This document shows, piece by piece, positions 25,831 to 36,700 of a DNA stretch of 64,000 bases. A program made the position numbers and the translations under genes. The stretch comes from Edolisoma coerulescens (taxonomy: Eukaryota; Chordata; Aves; Passeriformes; Campephagidae): contig VWZW01004024.1 in assembly GCA_013397115.1 (NCBI GenBank), positions 1,255,683-1,319,682 on the forward strand. Reading direction: 5' to 3'. The stretch's first letter is position 1; each line of letters begins with the position of its first letter. The notes under the pieces are model-generated. The model had not been told where the DNA came from, did not search any database, and saw only the letters and a program-made list of their open reading frames with translations.

Positions 25831-28270
25831 TTGTTCCTTGGGGTGAAAGCAGTGGGGGTTGTTTTTCTGTGGTTTATGTGGACAAAGATGCCGGAAGGTT
25901 TTTTCCAGGTAAGTCCAAGTAAAAGAGGCTAAAAACCCTGCTGTTTATTGTTACCTTTCACATCATTCAGAACCAGCTTTTCTGGAAGGAAGCATCTGTG
26001 CTATCTGGCTAAATCTCATCTCTGCTCACTTAACTGCACTTATCAATGAGGACAACACAAGGAAGAGGTTAAAAGAGGCTATAAGAATTCAGGTTTTTAG
26101 AGATTATTTATACAAATTTGTTGGAAAGAGCAGAGCATTAGATTTAAAACTTAGCCCTGGGTGTAACAGTCCTGTTTTCAAATAAAATACAGGTGCCAGT
26201 TATTTCCAGACCTTGTACTCCTTTGTCCAGTGCTCTTCTGACTCCAGATAGCAAACTTTGTCTGAGATATTTCAAAAAAGGAAACTAAAGCACCAGAAGT
26301 GATAGTTTAAGTGGCTGTTGAGCTGCTAAGACCTTCAGATCACTTAGCTGCTTCTACCAGGGTAAGAGTTACCACAGACTTCAACCTTAACATGCAAAAA
26401 TAATCCATCTTCAACTAATAAAGCATCTGAAACCAAGTGCATGTTTCTTTGTCTAATTCTGGAAATAGGTTAGGAACTAGGCATGCAGTTATGTCATGTT
26501 AGGCAGTTTTACACTGGGAAAAGAAAAGAAACTGCATCCCTATTTAGGAGAAGGTCATAGCACAAATCAGCTCCTAGAGATGCTGCACAAGTATGAAGCA
26601 AGAAACTAGACTTGGAATTTTACTGCTCACAGAAATATTTAATAAGTCACAAGTGGTGGTTTGGTCAGGTAAGCTGTAGTTGTAAATAAGCTCCATGCAA
26701 GGATATATTTAATTAAACAGAGGTGGTCTTTCCTTAAGACAAAAGATGGAAAATATTTTCTTTATTTAGTACTGTATTACAAAAAGTCTTATCAGGTGCT
26801 ACTTTCTGCTCCTTAAATGTCTAACCAGACACTGTGCACTGTCCCTCTGAACTCTTACCTGCTCCAGAAGGGAGGGATCCAACATAAAATTGTAGCACAC
26901 AGCTCCAACCCCAAGTGCTCTCTGGCCTACAGGTTTACATCCAAGATTACAAACATCAAGACAAAGCCTAGTAACTATCAAGCTTATCCACAGACCTCAT
27001 TTTCCTATCTATCAACTTGCCTGGGAGGACCAACAGGCTGATAAGTGCCTTGTGTCCAATCTCATGCCCGACTGGAACAGAGATGAACATTATCACCAAG
27101 TACCCTTAACAAGCTAAAAAGGGAGTTAGAAACCTGGATTTTTCTGACCTGGATTGTAGAGCATACACCCTTTCTCAGGTGCATTTAGACTAGCCCAAGA
27201 GTAGTCACAGTTTAGCCAAGGCCAAGGTTTGTGTAGCTAGGCTGTCCAGTGAAAACCAACTTGCTCTTTGGAACAGAAATACCTGCCAGTAAGTTGCATC
27301 AAGAATTTGCATTGTTTGAGCTGATACCTGCACATAAATGAAATGAGTGACTCTGAGAAAACAAAGCTGCTCAGGGAGCTGTCACAAGTTTGCATTGCAG
27401 CCCTTCTTCAGGGCCAAATGTCTGCTTGACTTTGCTGTGCATGGCATGGGAGTTACACAGCCAAGTGCTGGAGTTACAGTCTGACTTTGGACAGCCAGAA
27501 TGAGAGGGAAGAAGACGCTGCAGGAGTGAGTTTCCTGGTGGTTTCTCAGCGCAGATTGTCCAAACAGAAAGCCTCTTTAGTATGAAGAGTTACTGAAATG
27601 GCTCTCACTGGATCTGAGAGATTGCAAGTTCAGTCAGTAGCATTAGCACTCCAGGCAGGTATTGGCTATGTAGAATCTACAAGAAAGAGAAAAAAGCCTG
27701 TCAAAACAACAATTGCAGTTGCCAGATTTCAACATCCAGAAACCCTGGTTGGAAGGAAACTACCAAGTGTTCCGTGTGTTTATTCAGCTGCTCTGTTGTT
27801 GCTTTTCAGGTACCTATACTTTTCCCCTAGTGAATATATATGACTTGAAATTTACCCCATTATGAAAAGCCATAATTGAATTTACACAACACCCATTCCA
27901 CAAGATCACCCTTCAGAAAGCCTGAGATATCTTTGCATACTTACCTGCAACAGAAAAAGTCGTTTCAGACAGTTTTAAGCTACTACAGATAAAAACAAGC
28001 AATGTAACACTACCATGTGCCAAGGCTCATCATAGGGTAAATTTAAACAACTGCATTTACACAAACTGTTCTTTAACTCAGAAGAAAATATTGTGTTGCT
28101 TAAAGGATTAATGTTCCGTGGTTTTAAGGATATTATAGATAGCTCTGTAGAAAGACCAGCACCTTTATGAAAAGGGTTACATGTGAAGGAGTCTTCTGCC
28201 TGCGTCTTAATGACTACAATACTAGAAAGCTGGTGAACTTTTTTAAAGTTTGGGATCTTAAGTCCAAAGG
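25831..28270. other. Tail-to-tail spacer between KLHL20 and CENPL
   Basis: This stretch separates two convergent genes. It may include an extended CENPL 3'UTR, because a minus-strand AATAAA (TTTATT on the plus strand) occurs at about 26761. I see no recognisable repeat, coding exon or RNA gene. Open frames of 60-81 residues here lack any family signature. Confidence 0.6.
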
Positions 28271-28274
28271 AAGT

Positions 28275-28280
28275 TTTATT
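28275..28280 (-). promoter_or_regulatory. CENPL: Poly(A) signal candidate for the spliced CENPL transcript
   Basis: TTTATT on the plus strand reads AATAAA on the minus strand, about 23 nt after the candidate CENPL stop at 28303-28305. The stop and signal are very close, which implies a very short 3'UTR if this signal is used. Confidence 0.45.
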
Positions 28281-28302
28281 ATGGCCTAAGAAACTTTCCT
28301 GT

Positions 28303-28371
28303 TCATACCACAGCTAATACACCTATTTCTGGCCCAACAAGTAGCTTCTGCTGCAACACAGTAGTAAAATC
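28303..28371 (-). other. CENPL: Candidate CENPL terminal coding exon
   Basis: After a minus-strand acceptor AG at 28373-28372, a phase-0 frame codes 22 residues and stops at TGA 28305-28303. It contains IGVLA, the same five residues found in the human C-terminal segment, at a similar distance from the end of the preceding exon. The rest differs, including two extra residues before IGVLA and an earlier stop. The intron would be only 159 bp and its pyrimidine tract is weak. The alternative is read-through of the donor at 28530, adding three residues and a stop at 28521-28519. Confidence 0.5.
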
Positions 28372-30530
28372 CTGTACTGGCAGCTGCCCCAAGTCCAGAG
28401 CTAAGTATGACTATAAAAGCTGAGGGTTTAACAACTCCTTGTAGGAAATCATGCAAAAGAAACATGAGACCTTCAGGTACAGCTATTTTATTTGGCCAGC
28501 ATTATGACAACCTGCTGCTTAGAGCCTCACCTTTACAATCCCATCACAGTGTGCCGAGGCAACCGCTGTTGAAACCTTCACCAGCTTTGCAGCTGACAAG
28601 TGGATCTTGAAGTGCCTGTGGAAGTGGGCGTAAAGGCAGTCCATGAAGACATCCACCTCCTCTTGGGTGATCTCTCCTGGAGTTTTTTGGACCGTGTCCC
28701 ACAGAGCTTTGGCATCCTCTGGGTGGATGGCATATGAAATATCCAGGGGCTGGGAGAGGCGGGGCACGGAGAAGACAAGTTCCACGGCAGAGGCAGCTCT
28801 GTCCAGTTTGCAGCCAGCCCACATGGCCACCATCCAGCTGAGGTTCAGGGGGCTGATGGCCAGGCGGCGGAAGCAGCAGTCAAAAGTCTTCTGGAACCAG
28901 CTCCCAATCATGGATGTGTAGCTCTCGGCCCCGTGGGTCAGGAACAGGGGCAAACAGGTGAAGTCCTCTGGCACGTTCTCGGAAAGGTCATCTCCGTACA
29001 CAGAGCAGAACCAGCCGGACCACACCAGTTTGTCTTCAGAGTTCCTGGAGGAAGCTCGTGACCTCGAAGAGAGCTGGGATGGGGAGAAGAAGCAGAGCAA
29101 GTATGGCTTTTTGTTTCTTCAGCTAAAAATAGATTTTGATTTATAGTTTTAAGTGTTTGGTAGAAGTGGGTTGTTTTTTTAGGACCTTGCATGCAATACT
29201 GTTTTCTGTCAAACACATACAGTTACTCAGTCTACCCATTACATCCCGAAAAGTTGAATGCAATTCTGTTGAAAACAGCAGAAAAAGCATTTTTAACTTC
29301 CTTAGGAACAGTCCTGAGATCTGAGTTTATGCTGTTTAACTCCTATGGTACATCCTACAACCACTGCCACAATGAACTCGACATTTCAGTAGCACATTTC
29401 ACTTGAAGCAAAGCATTTCAGAAATATTAATTAGACCTGAGCTCTGGCCAGGATGTAGTATTATGCCAGCTTTATCCAGGAAGTTCAATAACCCATCCAA
29501 GTCCTGGCAGTAATTTGACTGCTGAACTAAAACATCAGACAGAGATTGCTCTGTGTAGTCTGATGGGGATCACATAATCAATTAAGTTGGAAAAGACCTC
29601 TGAGGTCATCAAGTCCAGCCTGTGACCAAACACCACCTTGTCATTAGACCAGGGTTTGACTGAGTCACATCCAGTCTTGCCTTAAACACCTCAGGGACGG
29701 TGACTCCACCACCTCCCAGGGCAGCCCATTCCAATGTCTAATCATCCTTTCTGTGAAGAAAGTCTTCTTAATGTCCAACCTAAACCTCCCCTGGCACGGC
29801 TTAAGACTACAGATGTTCTGTTCCAGTTAAAAATAGAGAGGATTCAGTTTCATTAAATCACAGTGGATGCTACAATAGTTATTCCATACAGCTAGTCTTT
29901 AATTTCGGGGTTTTCTTTCAAGACAGAGCGTTTTATCACAGCAAAACCAGCCCAAAAAACGCCAGTCTCGATGACTGAACCTGCTGGGCAGCCCCCTCAC
30001 CTGCACGAGGACGGCAGCCTGGTCCTGCTCGCTGCCCCTGAGGTCGGTAAGGCTGGACACGGCCACCTTGATGTCCAGCTCGACGCCCACCTCCACCGCC
30101 AGCCCCTTCTGCTTTTCGGCGGCGATGAAGGCGCTGAGCAGCCGCGCGTAGTCCCTGAGGCGGGCGCGGTGGAAGCGGTACAGGGGGGTCACGCTGTACA
30201 GCGTCCAGGCTTTGCGCAGCAGAAACGCTGTTTTCTGTGGATCGACGTTTTCCTGGGGTGAAAAATAATAAGGAGAATAAAGAATAAAGTTAAAGCCCGC
30301 TTTTCCCGCGCGTGGAGAGCGGGACAGCGCCGCTGAGGGGACAGGGAGGCGCCGCCGCCCCCGTCTTCCCGGTCCCGCCGTACCTGCGAGCACGACGCCG
30401 GCACGATGAGGCGGCCGCTGGGGCTGATCCCGAGGCGGCCGTGGGTCCGTCCGAAGGGCAGAGCCCGGGAGAGCCGCCTGAGGCTGGGCAGAGTCCGCGC
30501 CGCACCATCCTCCGTCGGCTCCTCCGCCAT
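28303..30530 (-). CDS. CENPL: Centromere protein L, CCAN/inner kinetochore subunit (3 certain exons plus 1 candidate)
   Basis: On the minus strand the exons are 30530-30384 (ATG at 30530-30528), 30252-30001, 29073-28531 and a candidate terminal exon 28371-28303. All junctions are phase 0, with GT donors at 30383, 30000 and 28530. The three certain exons code 314 residues; with the terminal exon the total is 336, close to the human 344. Recognition rests on blocks shared with vertebrate CENP-L: VDPQKTAFLL, AEKQKGLAVEVG, EDFTCLPLF, AIHPEDAKALWD and FMDCLYAHFHRHFKIHLSA. Known role: CENP-L pairs with CENP-N in the constitutive centromere-associated network that binds CENP-A chromatin in the nucleus. 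The N-terminal exon (49 residues) is diverged and shorter than the human one, as is common for this region. The start ATG lies in a good Kozak context and faces DARS2 across a shared promoter. Confidence 0.93.
28487..28492 (-). promoter_or_regulatory. CENPL: Intronic poly(A) signal candidate in CENPL
   Basis: AATAAA on the minus strand, 27 nt beyond the stop that would be used if the last CENPL donor (28530) were not spliced. Confidence 0.45.
29567..29835 (-). mobile_element. CR1 LINE 3' fragment, minus orientation
   Basis: Read on the minus strand it has the CR1 3' layout: TTAGGTTGGACATTAAGAAG, a CATTGGAATGGGCTGCCC block, a GAGGTGGTGGAGTCACC block and a TTGGAAAAGACC-type end. It lies in the CENPL intron 29074-30000, whose remaining sequence holds nothing else recognisable. 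Confidence 0.9.
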
Positions 30531-30747
30531 GGCCGCCACCGCCCGCCGGCGCCGTTCGAACTTCCTTCCCGTCGGCCCCCGCGCGAGGGGCGCGCCCCCG
30601 CCGCCATCTTTGAGGCGGGCAGCAGGAAGGGAAGGCGGTGGTGGCGGCTGAGGTGGTTTTTTCTTTTCCCTTCCCGAGCCCTTATTTTTCACTTCACGCA
30701 GGTCTTTGGCGCTCCTCCTGTGTTTCTGGCTGAGGGGCGGCTGCGGG
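30531..30747. promoter_or_regulatory. Bidirectional CpG-island promoter of CENPL and DARS2
   Basis: The two start codons are separated by 217 bp of GC-rich, CpG-dense DNA, so both genes must initiate within it. It contains CCGCCATCTTTG at 30601-30612, matching the YY1 consensus commonly found in TATA-less housekeeping promoters. I see no TATA box. The island extends into both first exons (about 29985-30830). Head-to-head arrangement of these two genes is also the human arrangement (established knowledge). Confidence 0.85.
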
Positions 30748-33700
30748 ATGGCGCTTCCTCGGTTGCTGGCGCGGGCGCTGCACCGGGCGGCCGCTGCCGC
30801 CGCACCCGTGGCTCCAGGTGAGGAGGGAGTGCTGGTCTCATCCCTTCGGGATTTGGGTTCCTTTTCTCCCGGGGTACAGGTCAGGGTAGTCCACTCGGTC
30901 GATAAATATCACACTTGCGGCGAGTTTTTTTTCCCCTGTATCACTTTATTTAGTGTCTTCTCTAAATCTCTTTTAATTCTAAAGGCTGTGATGAAGGTAG
31001 TGAGATTGGCTCATAGAATTATTTATATACGTCCAGGTAATGGCATCCTTCAGGCTTCTCCTTAGAAGCTGAACCTCTTGCGCGTTCTGTAAATGGTGTG
31101 CTTGGTTCTATAACTTCAGCCACGATTACAGGTACACGGGGCTCTGTGCAAAACTTTCTGTAATTGTGGTTCAGGCCTTTTTCCAGTTTCAGGCAGGAAG
31201 TGTTCGAATTTCGCCTGCGTGGTGGGTGTCTGCTCCGTGCGTGTTTCGGTCTTGGTTTGTTCAGCCCTGTTCTGCTGCGTCTCCACCAGGAACTGCAGTG
31301 ACAGGACGAGGGGGGATGGCTTCAAACTGAAGGAGGGCAGATTTAGATTTGATATTGGGAAGAAAGAAATTCTTCCCTGTGATGGTGGTGAGGCCCTGGC
31401 ACAGGTTGCCCAGGGAAGCTGTGGCTGCCCCATCCCTGGAAGTGTCCAAGGCCAGGCTGGATGGGGCTCTGACCAACCGGGTCTAGCTGAAGGTGTCCCT
31501 GACCATGGCAGGGGGGTGGAATGAGATGAGCTTTAAGGTCCTTCAAACCTAAACTATTCTGTGATTCTAGATTTAAATGTGAAATTGTTGGCATCCCTCA
31601 GGATTGATCTGTGACTTTTCCTTCTCTTGCTCCTGAAATTTGCAGGGCAACGGTTTGCAGCAAGTCTGTGTTCAAGTATCTTTATGAAAGTTTGACTGAG
31701 AAACATAAATGATCCCGGTTTAAAATACATTTAGACTAGCTTCATTTCATGTTTGTGGCGTAGTATCTTAGTGCAGATCTATATATGAAGTAATTTCTCT
31801 GTATATGTATAAATTGTATTGGGAGGGGAAGCTCTATTCATTATTCTGTCTCATCTGCAAAAGCTATGAGAGATATTTTTTTTATTTTTATTTAAGACTT
31901 CAACAGTTTTGTCACCCGGACCAACACGTGTGGAGAGCTGCGTTCTGCTCATGTGGGACAGAAAGTGGCTCTTTATGGATGGGTTCAATATCAAAGGTAA
32001 GTGCAAACCATGGTGAAAATTGAGATGATTATTTGCCAGATCCAGTGTAAGCCGTTTTTCATCCAGCATTGCTCTCCAGTGATGGTCTGCATGGGTTTTT
32101 TGATTTTAGGAGGTCCTGAGCATCTCTGAGCAGTTGTAGATGGGGATCCAGGAAAAGGAGTTAGGATTATTGCAATGTGATCATTGTGATCTTGTTTTTA
32201 AAGACACCAGAGCATGTCCCATTGGACAGCTTTTTGATGGATAAAGTGCAATGGCAGCTGTCTCTATTGCAGCTATAGAGATCAAGATTTATGGTTCTGG
32301 GTCTGGCAGTGTGGATTGTTCACATGGAACTTTTTATGGGACAAGTGTTCTCCTTCTTGACTTATGATTGGATTTTTTTTTTGTTGTTTTTATTCCACGT
32401 GAGCTTTAGCTTTATTGCTCATTTAATTGTTTTTAGCTGAATTATGTTTCCCAGCAGGAAAATTCATGTGTCTGGGATCCCTGCTCTGTGTGCATTAAAG
32501 TTCAAGTTAAAATCCTACCTCTCCTGGTTATTTGCACATTGTCTGAGGCTGGTCACAACGTGAAACAAATTGCTCAGCTTAGGTTCAGTTGTGGGAAAAG
32601 TGTCTGTACATTCAGTACTTGGAATGCTTTGAGATGAATTGCAGGGTACTGAAAGTAGCCAGGTGCCATATGCTTTAAAAAGTAGAAACTACCAAATTTG
32701 TGAAAAAATTGTTTCTCCTTTTGTGTTTTTCATGGATCAGACAAGGCCAGTTTCTGGTTTTGAGGGATTTCCAGGGACTGACCCAGATCATTATTCCTCA
32801 GGATGAGGTAAGTGCTACCAAAATATGAGTCTGTGTTTTTATTTTTCCTTTGGTAGCTTGGCTCCAGCAAACACAGAAAGAAGGAAGGACTTTGTCAAAC
32901 AGAGTGCTCTGACTCACAAGTAGATTGAAGTGTCATGAGAGCCCTGACCTGACACTGCAACAGAAACATCAGCGCTGTTTCCTCTGGCTTCAGAGTGATT
33001 TTGAATTGAGGTGCTTGGCCACAGTGCATTTGTCCTGTTCTTCGAATTTCTGTGAGACTCTGTCATCTCCCTGCAGGCACATTCCCATGTGAAGGAGCTC
33101 CTGTCCAACGTCCCAGTGGAGTCTGTGGTTCGAGTGACTGGGATAGTGTCCCCTCGGCCCCTGGGGCAGGAGAATCCGGTGAGGCTGGGGGAGGGGAGGC
33201 TCTCTGGGCTTTTGTTCTTTGGAGGAAACAGCGCTGGGTGGTGGGATTATGGTGGGGTTTGTGTCAGAGCATTGCCACGGGTTCTGGTTGTGTGACAGCC
33301 CGTCCTCAGATAGTGTGAGGTGACTGCTACGTCATATAACTTAGCAGAACCTCAAAGCACATTGCAGGCACCCACAAATTAAACTGGATCCCATCTCTTT
33401 GCAAGGATAATGCTGCCTTTTCCAGGCTTTCAAAGTGTGGGTGGGAATTTCTTTTGCTTGAAAATAAATATTGTCATTTCAAGTTCCGCAGCATGTGATG
33501 ACCTCTTCGTTATGCAAATAGATTTTGCTGGTCTCCTTGTATAGGAAACAGAGGTTGAATAATTTTTTAATGTTCTGCATTCCTCAGCTGTCATTGTAAT
33601 CAGCTGTAGATTGATCTTTCAGGATTGTACATATATCTGGAAGGTCTAAACAGAAGACTTGTATTTCTGATCATAACTCCTTTCTGCTCTGACCACTTGT

Positions 33701-36700
33701 AGATGTCCACTTAAAATCCAGGCTTCAAGCAATGCCTTTATTTCTTTTATTCATTTATCATTTTGTTGGAAGGTTGTATGTCCTTTCCCCTGGTAAATAG
33801 CAAGAGTCCTGCAGGATCAAGTGAACTTTGCTGTGCCTCAGTGCTACGTGAGGGGAGCTGTCTGCCTTCCCTTGGGATGGCGTCAAAAGAAGACCAGTTC
33901 TGAGAACTGGTGTTTAGAACTGGAAGTTCTGAGAAGTTCCTCATAATTTGCCTTTTTTGACTTGTATTAAGGGGTGCTGCTGCTAATGCTTACTGAAACC
34001 TACACTGTGTGGTTTTGCTGAGGGTAATGTGTTTAGAGACTAGGATGCTACTGGAAAAGAACCTGCCATCTTTGCTGAGGTGATGTGTTCTTCTGAGCAG
34101 AAGGGAAATCTAGGAGAAATCTGTCCTTGGGAGCTCTCTGACTGTGTTAGAAGGCAGGGAGGGTAATCACATTGTTTCTTTTTTTCCCTTTGACCAACTG
34201 TGAAATGCCTTTGTCCAGCTGTTTTGAGTTTAATTCTTTTCCTGCCTTTTTGTTCTAGAAAATGCCAACAGGGGATATTGAAGTAAGGGCAGAGACTGCA
34301 GAGATCCTAAACTCGTGCAAGAAGCTGCCTTTTGAAATCAAGGATTTTGTCAAGGTGTCTGTGTTTTTCTTTTCTTTTTCTTATCAAAGTGGTGGCTTTT
34401 CATTAAATTTGGAATTTGCCCAGGGTGATGGCAAAACATCTGAGAGCTGAGTCTGCTTCTCCCAACTTCACTTTGGGGGAATGATGGTATTTAAAATAGG
34501 GGTGCTGTTTGTTTGCTATGAGGATGTATTTCCAATTAGAGCTAAGCAGAAAACAAGGCTTGAATGATTCCAGTTTCAAATACCCCTGGAAGAACTGATG
34601 GTAAAGGGAGGAGTGAAAGAAATGGGGCTAGGTTTTCTGAGTGTGAAACGAGGCTGTTTTATTTGACTTGTGGAATCACAGAATGGTTTGGGTTGGAAGG
34701 AGCCTTAAAGATCATCTTGTTCCAAACTCCCTGCTGTGGGTAGGGATTCCACCCACTGGACCAGGTTGCTCAGAGCTTCATCTAACCTGGCCTTGAACAC
34801 TTCCGGGGATGGGGCAGCCACAACTTTTTTGGGCAGTTTGGTTTTTTGTTTAAAGTGATTGGTATATTTGTGTGGGTTGTGGATCATGGATGCATTGTGG
34901 CAACCGAGCACCATCCCTTTTTAGCTTCTCCCTTTTTTCCTGTGGCTTTCGGAGCACCTTCATTGGACATGCAATTTGAATTTTGTCTCTTAATCCTAAT
35001 TCTCTCTCCTCTCCAGAAATCAGAGGCCCTGCGGATGCAGTATCGGTACCTGGACTTGCGCAGCTCCCAGCTGCAGTCCAACCTGCGGCTGAGGTCTCGC
35101 ATGGTGATGAGGATGCGGGAGTATCTCTGCAACCTCCATGGTGAGGGAACTGCTTGGAGGACAGTGTGCAGCAAACAACATTTCAGCTCTCCCTGCTGCT
35201 GTTTCCTAGGGCTGGGAGAGATTCCTAACCAACTCGCTACTCCAAACTGGTCCCACTTAATAAGGACATGTCTGCTTGTGGTGGGATCTTTAGTGGGATG
35301 TTGCCAGGCCTGATGACCAAAGTATGTTGAAATTTCTTGGCATGCTGCAAACCAGTTGTCTCAAATTGGCTCTTTCCAATGAGAAAAGACTCTTTGCAGG
35401 TAGTTTCCCTCTTTTGGTTACCCAGTTGAGGCATGTCAGAAGGATGGATTTCTTTTAGGGCTTTTGCTTCTCTTAAAATCAGGAAGTGCATTTTGGAAAA
35501 TCAGTGCCTAGTTCAGAATGGATAGAGAATTAACACATTTTCAGCCTGTTTGGAGTCCTCTGTCATCAACAATTCTGGCAGGACATCAGGGTAGCTCAGA
35601 GCCTTTAGATCTGTCATTACAGGAATAATTGTTATAAGTAGTGAAGTGTGTAGGTTTTGGAGAGGTTCCATGGTGTGCTAGATGACCTATTTTGCTGACT
35701 AACCCTACTGTAGCCTACTCTTGTCTTATTAGTTCTCCCTTCTCTCAAGCATGTTCTGTGTTTGTTCCCCAGGGTTCGTGGATGTAGAAACTCCAACTCT
35801 GTTTAAAAGAACCCCAGGGGTATGTATTTGATGCTTTTTGGCCTCCCACAGCTGCACAGTCAGGGCTGAATCATTTTCAGTTGCCACTCAGCCTTCATTG
35901 CTTTTTCCTTGCTAAATAACAGCTTGTGGAACTTCTGATATGATCCACGGATCCTTTTAAAAGTAGAGGGAGAGAAAGGGGAGACGTGATAACTTGCGTC
36001 TTAATTTTGAACCTTCAAACGAAATAAGCTTCTGCCTTGTAGAGCACATGTTGAATGTAAGTCTGTCCTGGGATTATAAACCCAAGAAGCTTTGAAGCAC
36101 TGTCTTTTCAGCATTTATCTCTTAATCAGTAGGTTATTGTAGAGGTCCTACTCAAGTAAATTTAATTTCTGATCTTATATTCCTTTCTTTCACTTCAAAA
36201 GTAGTCAGAGAGAGCTATAGCTGAGCAATTGTTGATGCAGCTAACCTGGAGTTCTCGCATTTAAACCCCTGTCTTGGATGGTGTATTATGCATTAGTCTC
36301 TCAGAGAAGAAGGCAGAGAATTCTCCTTTGGGATATTTTGGACCAAGTTGGTTAACAGATTTTAAGTGTAATGTACAAACAGCCATTTCCTCACAAGTGG
36401 GATTTCATAATGGGGAAAATAGGTCCTTTCCTCTTGCACTTCCAGTGTGTGTTCTGTCAGGAACTGGGGCCACTTACTTGCTGAACTCTGTAAATATTCT
36501 TTCTGATGCCAGGGAGCCAAAGAATTCCTTGTGCCCTCGAGGGAAGCGGGCAAGTTCTACTCTCTGCCACAGAGTCCTCAGCAGTTCAAGCAGCTCCTCA
36601 TGGTTGGAGGCCTGGACAGGTAAGAGTTTCTTGGATTCCTGTTCTCTGCATATCCTGTCTAGGGTTTGATTGCATTATCTGTGAATTTTTAGATACTTCC

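Noticed and set aside
30312..30821. 169-residue plus-strand frame across the bidirectional promoter
   Set aside because: It is the shadow of the CENPL first exon and CpG island; the DARS2 start at 30748 is in another frame.
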